From assembly GCA_013396915.1 (NCBI GenBank), contig VWZL01002212.1, forward strand, positions 179,182 to 243,181: a DNA stretch of 64,000 bases, read 5' to 3'. Numbering within the stretch: position 1 is the first letter of the stretch; each line of letters begins with the position of its first letter. The notes under the pieces were generated by a model that worked only from the letters and a program-made list of their open reading frames with translations, was not told where the DNA came from and did no database searches. Source of the DNA: Stercorarius parasiticus (lineage: Eukaryota > Chordata > Aves > Charadriiformes > Stercorariidae). A program made the position numbers and the translations under genes. Below, one piece after another: positions 13,001 through 24,800 of this stretch.

Positions 13001-16000
13001 GCTATGTAGTAAGAGAGAGTTTGCAAATCCAGAACCATTAGCAGAATGCAGAAACTTTGACTTGTGAGAGTCTGTCTATTGGCAGGTGAAAATTTTGAGT
13101 ATCATGATTACCGTGTTTAGCCAATTTCAGTTTCACCTTCTTCCTTCCAGCCCCTCTTGACTCTGTCAAGAATAAAATTTACCTTTGACATAGGACTTAG
13201 TTTCCTTTTTATACTTGCTTGTGCTTTCTGGAAACACAAACATAAAAAAAGGAACATTTTTGTACCGTCTGCTTTCATTTACAGCATAGGGTGCACTGTT
13301 ATAGCCCTGGGGTGTGTTGTAATAATTGTTGAGAAGTTAGACAAGACAGTTGATGTATTTGGATAAGACATGATGTCTCTTGAGCAAAACATTACATGGT
13401 AGTCCAAACCAGACAGGCAAGATAGTTATATAAGAAGTTAAATTTACCTGCTGTCTATATTCCTATAGTTTTTTACGTGCATGTGCTGAAGATAGCACTG
13501 AACTTCTAGTCTTTTGTGAACTTTTTTCAATATTCATTCTTGATGAGTAAGCAGAATATTGTTGTTATGGTACTGCAAATCAAATTGACTTTTCACTTCT
13601 GTATATAATTTTTCCATGAATGTGGAAAGTTGATAAGGCTTTTGCTGAAAGGATCATATTTAAGTCATCATTTTTTTATTTCGAGTTTATTTAGAACTTA
13701 GTTTCTGGAAGTGTGGAACACTTTTTTGGTGCAAATCTAAGAGCAATGCTGACAAATCAGTGGTTTGAGTATACTTGGTCTGTGCAACACTTCAGCTTGC
13801 AAAGCAAATAACTGTTCTCAGCGTTTGCTGTTCTTTTGAAGCTGAAGAAGCACTTGAGTGGCTACTTAAACGTTGGTTCTTATTAATTTTATATCCAAGT
13901 GATTTGAATCTAAATGTTCATGTATCATACAATGGAAATCCAGCTTAGGTATTTTGACAAATGGATGGTCTTCTGTTTTGATGGGAGCCTCACAGGGAGT
14001 TAATTGGAAGCCCCAAGTTTTCAGTTGCAGAGGAAGAACTTAAAAATGCTTTTTCGGCTGGTACGGCTTCTCTAGTTTAGTTACTAATGATGAATTGGAT
14101 TTGAGGCTTTAAAAAATATAGTACATTTCCTAACATACACAAAAAAAGTTAGCTGATACTTTCCACATGAGCCAATGTTAAGAAGTGGTTTGCAAAGGGA
14201 ATGACTTTGTCAAACAGTTGAGCTGAAAGCTGAATGAGTTGGGAGGCTTTGTTTTGGCCTATCATGAGGTGAGCAAAGGTGTTGAGAGCTTCCTGCATCC
14301 TTTTCTTGAGGTAAAGTTAAATATTTTGGGTTAAGTGGTTTAAGACAGTACAGTACTTTGCAAAGATTTTTCCCATCATTCTAAAGGAATAAGAATAATT
14401 CAGTCTGGATTGAACAAAAGTAGCGCATTCATGTTTTCATTACTTTTTATTTGACCATATTTTTAAAAGATGCCTTCTTTCATTTCGGTGCTTACTGAAG
14501 TGTTCTATAGTATAGCATACCTGCTATCAATTAAGATGTTCAGATTATATTCTGCTGTAAATCATAGTCTCTATATCCTGACCTTCCTTTCAAAATAGCA
14601 AGTACCTAGCCTACTTGTTACACTATTTTGTCTTTAGTAGCTTTGTTTTTAGGGGTTGATTAGGAACTTAAACATTCTGGATGCTTTTGTATTGCTAGCT
14701 AACTTTTGGTGCACACCAGGATGAGCTCCTATATGGAAGATTCCTGTTTTATCCCTTTCTAGAATACTCAAGCAAGAAATAAGCCTCAACCCTGAAGTAG
14801 CCCAGTGGTTTAGGGAACAAGAGTTTATGCAGCTGATGTCTTTCCAGTTACTGAAAATGCTAAACGGTTGAATTTAATCTGAATAGCCAATGGAGATTTC
14901 CAGTAGTGAAAGCTTCTTGGACCCTGAAGCAGCCTGCCAGGTATCACGTTAATAATCCTTCACTCGTGATGTTATGATGTAATTCACAATGTTCCTGGTC
15001 CACAGCAGCTGCTGAAGAGGTGTTTAAATTGAGATGGAAAACAGATACAGAATAACTGAAAAACAAACAATTAGAGAAAATAGAAGACGTAATTTCCACA
15101 TAATGGGCCTGTTGAGATCTAGTGTAACAACAATGGCAGGTCTCAAAATTTAAGAATTAGGTGGTTAGCTTTGTGAGCATGCCGGTCTGCCACTGCTGCT
15201 GAAGCAAACAGTCTTTCCAGGCCATTCTTTCGCTTTCTTAGGCTGTATTGTGAAACAGATTGCAAAATTTTCTGGATTGCAATGCATTTCTGTGCTAAAT
15301 TAGCTCTAACCTGTGCCCAAATGTGATGTTGTCAGAAAGGAGTGTGGGGATAGAAGCAAATGCTTAGGGACTGGGGGACATTATTGTGCATTCCTTGTGC
15401 TGCAGTGCCGATTTTCAGTATTCTTGACTTTTTTTTACTTGATTTTAGACATGGTGTATATGTAAACTGCATATCTTGTCTCCTGCATACTGAAGTATCT
15501 TCTGGGTTTGTGCTTGTAAAAGGAAAGGCACTGCAAATAGCTGACTGGCTCAGCAATTAGTAAACTAAGTGAAACAGGGTGTTTCTAGGAAGAAACCTTA
15601 AGATTTGCAGCACTTTTCTGGAAACTGCTGGATTACTGCATTGCCAAAGGCTGCATTAAAACAGCAGTGCTTTTTTTAGAAAAGTTAATTCATTGGTTTA
15701 TTGTTGTAGTTTCCTCATCCTTGTTATGACAGTGTTAATAGGTCTCAGTATTCTGTTTCAACTCCCTGTACTGATTTTACAGAAAGGGAAAAGAAAGAAT
15801 TTAGGATTGGTATTACTAACTCAATCCATTGTTTTGGAAACTTGATAACGTAACGTTTCCTGTGTTCCTTTGTGGTAAACAGAACTTCCTGAAATAGGGA
15901 CCATTATCTCACCTGAAGCCAGAAAATGTTTGCCTGCTTGCTTCTACTTGGAAGAAATTTTTTTTGTTTAAAGCGATCTTCGTGCTCTTGCAAATGAGAA

Positions 16001-17544
16001 ATGATAGTCATTTGTCAGCTCAGCCAAATTTCAGATACTGTTGCAAGCAGCAGAGCTTCGCCTGGAGGCAGATGAAGATATCCGAAACTAGAATTTCTGT
16101 GGGAGGGTTAGTATTTGTGTATGAAGACATATGCTCGCTCAAGCAGTTTGTTGTTTTAGGGTACATATTCTCCTGTTGACACTGACAGACGGTCTTACTG
16201 AAATGCTTTAAATCTGGCAGAAGGCAGCAAACTATTCCCCCTTCACTTCCACTTCTTTCCCTTGCCACAGAATTTTTGTTTTAAATAGAGCATTAATATT
16301 TTCAAAGAACTGAGTCCCCAGGCCAGACTTTTTTCCTAGGGGAGGTTCTATGTATTACTTCTGTGCTCTAGGCTAAGTTTTTTTTTTTTCTAAAGGTTTA
16401 CTTTTATGTGCTGTAAGCTTCCTGTTCCTTGAGTTAAAGTCCTCCTAATAAGCAGTGTGTTATTTTGGACTTTGGAGTTATGATATGCTTGTTCACCTCT
16501 TAAACAGCTGTCTCTAATAGTTCTATTACTTACTGGGGGACTAATGTTGTAATGAGTGGTAATATAGGGCTTCATAAAAGCTTGTGGACAAGAATGCAAT
16601 TTTCTCCTTTTCCTCTTTGATTAACAAGTGCTAATTACATCTTGCAAAAGAATACTTCCTATTTGATTTTTTTGCTTGTGAGGTTTTTTTATGGTTACAT
16701 TTGGTTCCTAAGTTAGTAAATATGTAAACAGCCTTTTTTATCTCTGTGTACAGCCATAAATCATTTGGTTTAGAGTAAGGACTCCAGTATTTATATTTCT
16801 TTCACAATGAAGGTACAGAGCTGCATAGACAGTAGACTGTCTCTTATGCCAGAGTGCTGGAAGAAATGATTTCTCAGTGTCTAAACAGACATAATTAGGT
16901 GTGTGGAGCAGTGGTTTTACTTTGGGGACTTTCTACCACTTCACACTTTGTTTATCATCTTCATGAGAAAATATTATATCATTGAGACCCTTTGTAAATG
17001 TTGAGAAGCATTGTGTAAATTTGACATTTGCTTTTGCAAATTTATCAGTTGATTTATTTCAAGTACTGCCTGTTGTGGATGGCAAGTCTTAGGATCTTGC
17101 TTAGATACCTCCCCCTCCCACTTTTCTCACTGTGAATAATATGCTTTAGTGCACACTATAATACCGTGTGTGACCTCCAAAACAGCGAAGCCTTTGGTTA
17201 GAACAATTCTGTAGTTCCATTTCTCTACGTATAGGACAGATTGCTATAATTTTATTCTTCCACAGTTGCCTACTGCCACTTGCAAACTGATTTCTTGTCC
17301 CATGTAAGGCTGAGCTTGTGATCTTTTAAGCACCATTAAAGCAGTATATTTGAATGTCCATAATTTTGCATCCCTCTGATCATCTCTGAGGTAATGGGAA
17401 ATATTTGTTGTTATCTTACTCTCTGTAGTTCCATTAAAAGTTATCAGTGGAAATGGAGAAACTGTGTATGACAATAACTCAGGTATATATTTTTTTTTTC
17501 CTAAACTCTGTTCTCCCACACCCTCCCCCATAAGCTTTCCTACT

Positions 17545-17606
17545 GTTTTGGGGTTTTTTTTGTTTTGGGTTTTTTTTGTTCGTTTTGGTGTTTTGTTTTG
17601 TTTTTT
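17545..17606. repeat. T/G-rich low-complexity tract
   Basis: A stretch made almost only of T and G, with T-runs of up to eight separated by one to four G. It is simple sequence with no coding potential. The shape would also fit the decayed poly(A) tail, read on the opposite strand, of an old retroposon, but no body of such an element is recognisable beside it. Confidence 0.8.
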
Positions 17607-17949
17607 ATCAGACAGAAAGCGAGAAGTTACAGATTATTCAATTGAGATTATACCCCTGAGAATATAGCAGGTAGCTTTCCTGAAGCGCTCTGCTCAATAT
17701 TAAAGAAGCATTGCACCATAGGGCATACAATTTTACTGAACATTTATGAAGGCAGCTGTGGTTGATTTTAATGTAATTATGTATTTAACTATTTCGTATT
17801 CCCAATTAAATAGGATTTTTTTCATCAGTAGGTCTGGGAACTTTTACTCTTTTCTGATGAGTCAGGGAAGACTAGAAAAGGTTAAATAGAAAGCATTGTC
17901 TTTCTCGGTTAAAGGGATCCTATGTTTGTTTGCCAGTGTTAATGTATGT

Positions 17950-17971
17950 GTACATTATGTACATAATGTAC
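17950..17971. repeat. 22-bp perfect palindrome
   Basis: The half-site GTACATTATGT is followed directly by its exact reverse complement, so the 22 bp read the same on both strands. There is no spacer, and symmetry stops at the next base on each side. It contains three GTAC steps. It may be chance in AT-rich sequence or a dimeric protein site; nothing in the sequence decides this. Confidence 0.9.
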
Positions 17972-20704
17972 GCTTTTTCTAGCAAAGAACAGTACTCTGA
18001 AAGTGGAAATTGAGCCATATTCATAACAACTAAATGAAGAAATCCACTTTCTGTACGTACCTCTATGCACATGTACACATGCACACATCTATATAGATGG
18101 CTGGGTTAATGCTGTTTGGCACACTGGAGGGAGTTGGTGATTCTGCCTAGTTGCTGCTGCTTGGTTTAAGGCTGTTGCCATACACACATTTTTTGAGGAA
18201 GATGACTACTTGAGCTGTTACAGTAAGCAATAATTATCTGATGTGTCCTGACCTTCACATGACTTGTGGTGAAGAGTTGTCAGTGAGGTTGAAAGTCAGC
18301 GGTTTGTGTACAGGAGATGCGTAGTCTGTAGTGTCAAGGGTTGTGCATCTGCTGCTGGTCCCACCTGAGCTCTCACAAGTACGGGGAGAGAAGACAAGAC
18401 TGGGATTGGAAACTATTGTGGAATAGGATAGGAAGGTGGAGATTTTGAGAGGGAAGTACAGCTCAGTCTTTGTTTTCAATAGCCCATTACAATAGAAATA
18501 TTGCTGAAAAACTACCCACTCTTTATAAACAAACAAAATGAGCGGAAAACTTGTAATTGACACTACATCTTATTTTCTTGACTTCTGGGTTCCTTCATAG
18601 TGAATGCTTTGTTAACTGAAGGAGCTGAGAGGTGTCTAATGCATTTTGCAGCATGGCTCACATCCTCCATATGAATCTGTGCTGGTTACTTTGCATACTT
18701 GTGAAACAATGAGGGTAGTGTTTCCTGGTGGCTGAAGAGAAGGTGCAGAGGGTGTCTGCCAGCTCGCAGCAGTCAACACACAACTCTTTGTTGATAGTCT
18801 CACTGAAGGCGAGTATGCCTGGACCATTGATGCTCCATGCTCATACGTAGGGCTGACATACATTAATGCTATCAAGAGAAACTGGTTTTGCTGTTTGCTT
18901 TACTAATGTTTTTAAATCATGATAGTTAAGAAAGACTTCCATCAGCTTTTCAGACCTGTACTTTTTTTTTTGTCTTTCTAGGGAGCAGTAGTAAGGTTAT
19001 GAAAGATGGCTTTTATCTTTTTCGAGTTGTGCAATTCTGTGTAAGTATGGTTTGAATTATGAAAAAGATATTTCTTACAGTCCAAAGAGATTTAGTAATG
19101 ATGCTGAATATGATAGTAGAGACATTTTGCTGTTCAGAGCAGTAGATTGTCTTGTATTTGTATTTTTTTTTCCTTGTGCTTTCCAGCAGCGCAGTACTCA
19201 GCAAAGTGGAAAATTTAGCTTTTTTTTTTTCAGTCTTGATTTGGGGGCAGGGAATGTGGGGGAGCATTTTGCAGCTGACTTCTAAAAATAATATTTACTT
19301 AAAAAAAAAAAAACCGAACACACCAACCCATGGGTTCAACCACTCTTGGTCCCTTTCACATACTAGTAGTGTTGGCTTGTGTTGATTGAAGTCAGTGTCC
19401 CCAGAAGGTGGCAGGAGGTCTGTGAGAGGAAGGTTGCATTGTTTGCATGGCTTCATTTGCCAGAATTGTTGCTTGAACTATTGATGAAGGCCAATAAACG
19501 TAAGGGCATACACTTTAGGTGCCAGCTGGATTGAAATAACTGTTACCTTGACAATTTTTTATAAGTTTTGGGGAGACAGTATGATAGCAGTATGTACTTT
19601 ACACCTGTTGAACATATACCTGTGTTTTGCTGGTTGTATTATAAATTAAGCCTGCGAATCTTATTTTTTTTCTGACAAATTGCATGCAGGAAAAAAACTT
19701 CGGATTGTCTCCATTAAGAAAGCTTTATTCAAATGATTGTTTCCCTTGCTGTCTTTCTGCATGAGATAAAGCCATGGAGACTTATGGAATAAAACTGTGG
19801 TGGTTTTGTTGTGTGCTCTTTTTTTTATGTATTGTTGGTCACTTCAAGACCAACAGGTAGAAGATGTGGTTTTCTCAGTGTTATAACTGTTTTCGCTGGA
19901 GTTTCATGGCAGGCTAATAATTTTCTTTCCTTTTCACTCTTTCCTCTTCACTCCCTTGCTCTGACGTTTCTGATCATGTACAGGGTCATACCACTGCACT
20001 GAGCTGATGAAATGGTGTTGGCTACATACCATTGGCAGCTGTATGACTTTCTATGTGTGGAGGTTTGTCACTGAGTAAACAGAAATTGTCTGTACAGACT
20101 GGGAAGATAATGCATGACTGAAAAAAAAAATCATACAGTCAATCCATATTATATTTAGGAAGCGGTGAAAGTGGTAAGTGGGATAAAAAGTGACAATTAG
20201 GAATAGGTATTTCATTGTGCATAAGAAGCTCTGCATGATTGTTGCTGTTATTAACATTAGATGTGTCAGAAGGAAGTTCTTTGAATAATGGGAATGCAAA
20301 TATTGAAACTGTTCAGTATAGACACTTGAATACAAGACAATTACATTTTGCAGTCTGCAAACATTGTGGCTGTGAATCTGGTCAGCATATCAGAGCGGCT
20401 GGCTAAAATTCCTTCACGTTTAAATAAAAGCTCAGAGTATTGGATTCCCCTGAGAAGTCAATTTTCAAAAAAACCTGTCTTCGTTATTAGGTACCACTTG
20501 CAAAAGCTACAGCACCCACTGTGCAGAGGGTCTGGTGCATGTGGTGACAGAACATTTAGCTGGTGGTAATGGAGTATAAAACAGGACAGTAAAAATTATT
20601 GGCAAGGGTGCCAATCATCTGCCTAGAATCATCTGTATCTAACTTCCATCCTGTGAAATATTTGAAGTTGATGTGAGAACTTCTTATTAACAGAAGCTGC
20701 ATGG

Positions 20705-20725
20705 ATTCCAAATTCCAAATTCCAA
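20705..20725. repeat. Heptamer ATTCCAA in three tandem copies
   Basis: Three exact, contiguous copies of the 7-bp unit ATTCCAA. The array is very short and probably arose by replication slippage. Confidence 0.9.
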
Positions 20726-21858
20726 ATGCGTGTGTCTAACAATTTCATTTGAAGTCTGTGGGCTGTTTGTATGTAGAGTTTAAAGCCGAAGTAGCCTTCA
20801 GTTTAAATTGTGTAGCAGCGTAACATTGTATGGAGCATTGAAAGCTAATGGCTGCTGGTAGCCTTAATCTAAGTAGTCATAAATGCTATTGCAGCAGATG
20901 CTTTCTTGTTTTTGTTCACCTACATATTCTGTTACTGGTCCAGGTCTCCTAACCCACTTGTCTGTCCACATCAGCAGTGTGTAGGTTATTATTTTTGGGG
21001 GGTTACTTAGGATTCACACTAAGAAAACAAAAGAGCGCAGTGCATCCTCTTCACACTGTTTGGGTTGGTTTTTGCCTGTTTCTGGCTAAAATGACTTTTG
21101 TTTTTAGTCAGAACCATGAGAAAATCGCCAGCCAGTTCTGTGTGAATACAGTGCCTTAATTTTTGTTCCTGACAGATATAATGGAAAATACAGCTAGAGT
21201 ATAAACATACTGGAGGGATGTAGTTACAGGTAAGACAGTCTTCTCTTTCAACATGCAGTTTAGGGAAGCAAATTTGGAAGGCTTATTGTGAAGATCAGAA
21301 ACACATAATCAAGCCAATCTAACTTCCTCTACAACAGGAAGCTTGTGGACTGGAGACAGCCATATGTGATACTCTAACAGAGCAAGCTAAGGAAACATGG
21401 CCTAGATAAAAAAAGCTATTTTAGGATGTGTGTAAAATCATTAGGCTAACAGTAGCCAGAGTTTTATTTTTCAGTAGTTCACTTTCAGCAAGGGAAAGCA
21501 TATTGTATGGGATATGGGATTTTGTGTAGCTGTTTCAGCTTATTGTTCTTGTTCATGAACTGGGTAATGGAATACCATATGGTTATGAAATATGAAGATA
21601 AGATGTGCTTGGAAATAAATGCAGGTATGGAAAACTGGGATTCAGAAGAATCATGAATGTTGGAAAGATGGCCTGAAAGAATAGTGATGTAGAAGAATAA
21701 GTGAAATGCTTTACATTTTAGGTCAAAATAACATAAAAATAAAAGATGGAGAACAACTGTTGAAATTGTTCCTGCCACGCCATTCGCCACCTCGATCTAG
21801 GGCAAACCATGGATTATAAAGTGAGAGTTAACAGTGCAGCATTGTTCAGAAAGAAGGG

Positions 21859-21892
21859 GTGTGTGTGTGTGTGTGCGTGTGTGTGTGTGTGT
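21859..21892. repeat. (GT)n dinucleotide microsatellite
   Basis: Seventeen dinucleotides: eight GT, one GC interruption at 21875-21876, then eight GT. Perfect runs on both sides of a single interruption are typical of a moderately polymorphic vertebrate microsatellite. Read on the minus strand it encodes alternating Thr-His, which artificially lengthens the open frame there. Confidence 0.95.
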
Positions 21893-24800
21893 TAGCCTGA
21901 ATAGATGCTGGTATAATCTGAAGGACATATAGAGTTGAACCTTCTGCTCTGTAAGGTTAAAGTACTGTATCAGTTTTGGCCATTGTACTTCAACAAAGAT
22001 GTAGGCACAGTTAATTTGCCTCCGGAGGCTAATGGTAATGGCTGGCAATTTAGAAAAGATGGTACATGTAGAAAGAATGATTGAATTGGCATTTTTGTAA
22101 CCCAAAGAAAAGATCAAGGGAAATGATAAGCTTTTAAGTGTGTGGAAGCTCACTACAAAAAAGCGAATATATGCCCTTGGTAGATGTGCCTTGCTTACTA
22201 ATGGCAGCATGGACCATTCTCTGTGTCTTGCTCTCATTGTTTGCTTTTTGTTTGTGTGTTTTATAAGAGCTCTTTCTGTCCAGTGTCTGGACAGCACTGA
22301 ACAAAAAGCCTGTCGTCTTAGGATCCTTTGAAGAACTATATAAATTAGCAAAATTGCTAAAAGCTGGATCTTCATCTAACCAGAGGGATGTATAGATAGA
22401 TACTTCAGTTAAAACTCTTGAGCAGTTAGAAGAAAACTTGCTTCCAGATTTACCAGCCACTTCATCAGTAATGGACTAGTTTCCCATCTGTTAAAAATCG
22501 GTCATGTTCTCCACCCCTGTAAGGCACTTGATTTTTACTGAAGAAAAGTGATATAAAAAAAGCTAATTTAACATAAGCAACACTGATTTTTTTTTTCATA
22601 TTGCATATCACAGTGCAATGTGTAGAGCCTAGTCATATATATCATAGAAATCTGTGTGTTTAACCTTCTTGAAGGTTGTGACTAATTTGCTTTGATAAAG
22701 GCGGTTAGGTCTCTTCAGAATTATGTCATGATCTCTTAATATTTAACTTTCAGAAAGGTAACAATCGTGATTTATTTTAGGTGTCCTCCTGGGTATGTCT
22801 TGGGTCATCTTGTGAATCTGTGTTTTTCTGGCCCTTTGAAAATTTCCTTTTTTTTTTTTTTTAGATTTGGTAAAAATTGGTATTATTCCAGGGAGGTCCT
22901 TAGCCAGTTCTTCTAAAATTCAGCCTGTAAGCCACTTCTGTGGATACAGAACTGCTTACTATTCCTACATCAGTATTTTGGTAATCTATCCTCAAATGGA
23001 GAACAAAAAATTAGGAGTTGAGGCATTTTCCCTTTCTACTTTGTTATGCAAAAAAATATGAGAAACTGCCAAGTATTATACTTACTTCACCTGCCTCAGT
23101 ACTGGTGTAATAATTTGTTTCAGAATAAACAGTTGATAAACATCTTTTCTATCACTGCCAATCTTAGCTTTCCTTACCATGTATTTCCTCCATACTATCA
23201 TGTTACCATAGTGTTGGCATCTTATTTTTTCTCCTCCCTTGTACATAATTTTTTGTCTGGACAGGTAATATATAAAGCTAATGGTTTAAACAGGTAGAAC
23301 AATAAACGTGAATAACTTGGTAGCCTCATATATAATATAGCAAATAGAACACATAAGCTCATAATATATGGCAAATATTACTTAAGCGTAGGCAAGTTGC
23401 AGTTGCATTAAAAATTGAAAAAATCTACTTTCTTGTCTGTTGAGATATTTGGTTTACTTTTCAGCTGCTCAGAATTTCCTTAGAAACTGCTGTATTAACA
23501 GGGTAGAGGAAGAGATTTGAAGGAATGCATTCAATATTGCTAAAATGTTAACAGATAACACTTGGAAAGGCTCAGGCATCATTTTTCAGGTGTCACTTTT
23601 TTTAGAAGTGAAAAAACATTACGTAGGCATCAGGTCTGTGTTAGTTTAATAACATTTTTTTTTTTACAAAAGCTGTCATTATAAATGCTAACGTTTAACT
23701 TGTGGGCAAGAGATGAAAGAATGTGGAAAAAAGCCCTGCATCTATAAACTAGAATATGTATGACAAAACTTAGTCCAGAAGAACGATCATCTGGGGAGCT
23801 GCTCATGTAAATGTGTGCCATTGAGGAGGCTGTTTTTTAGCCTTATTGAGAACAATTCATAGTTTGTTGTGCTAAGCGTTCATGATTGGATAGAGGACGA
23901 CATATATAGAACTCAAAAATAGATAACTGCTTATTTGGGAGGACAGGCAGTCCTCCCACTTAAATCATATCATCTGAAAGGCTAAAAAATTTTGATGACT
24001 TGTTCCACCTCTCCACTCTACCCTGCATATGTTGTTTTCCTCACAGGCTTAGTTCACTGCCTCTTTTTAGAAGCAGTCTTTTGGCTCCTTCTCCCTTGTG
24101 CAGGATTTTGAAGTCTTAAATGCTGGAAAACTTTCCTCCCGTTCCCCTTCCACCTCAAGCTCTGCCACAATTGCGTGGGGAACTTATTTGAATTTTTGTT
24201 CTTCTTCTAGGACAGCCTTAAGATCTTGTGGATGGAAGACCTCTTGTGCTTCTACATTCATGTCAGAATGGCCTAGGCCAGTCTGTTGCTCTATGGTTCC
24301 TACCACAGGCGCTCTACAGCAATGTATTGGGATTTTGCCACCAGTGCTAGTGGACCATCCAGATGGCTGTAAACCTGCAGAGGAGGTCAGTACAAAATGT
24401 GATCCAGGAATTTTTGACGCTTTGGTCAGGTCTGTCTGCTTTGGATGTATCTTAGAGCAAAGGGAGCACTTGGATACTGCATGTATGCTACTACTTTGTT
24501 ATGGCATACTCCCTTTTCTTCTGTTCCTTCAGGATCCCCTTGGGCCAGTTCAGTTGTCTGCAGCTATTAAACAGGTGTCCACAAGAATCTCTTTAGAGAT
24601 CTAATTTATTGGTTACTGTGGTTGTCTCAGGATATTGGAAAGTACAATATCCAAGTGGGTAAAGCACCCCAGTTTTAGTTCTCCTAAACTTACCTTTACT
24701 CAGTGTAATATCATCTTGAAAAGAGTGATCTAGGCAAATCAGCTGGAATTCAGATCAGTTTTCCATCCAGCTGAACTAAGAAAGCCTGTTTTTCATTTTC

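Larger units (their letters stand above)
10001..20000. other. Non-coding DNA, probable GALNT1 intron 1
   Basis: No exon or RNA gene is supported. Three patches are somewhat richer in GC and carry overlapping open frames on both strands: about 10230-10900, 12560-12930 and 18250-18880. None shows a recognisable domain or paired splice signals. They could be old, unrecognised transposon copies or conserved non-coding DNA. The rest is AT-rich intron-like sequence with T and A runs, including an A-run at about 19301-19313. Confidence 0.5.

Noticed and set aside
21797..22375. 192-codon minus-strand open frame, the longest in the window
   Set aside because: It runs through the GT microsatellite, which reads as Thr-His repeats and cannot give a stop. 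The rest has no domain, no splice context and random-looking composition.
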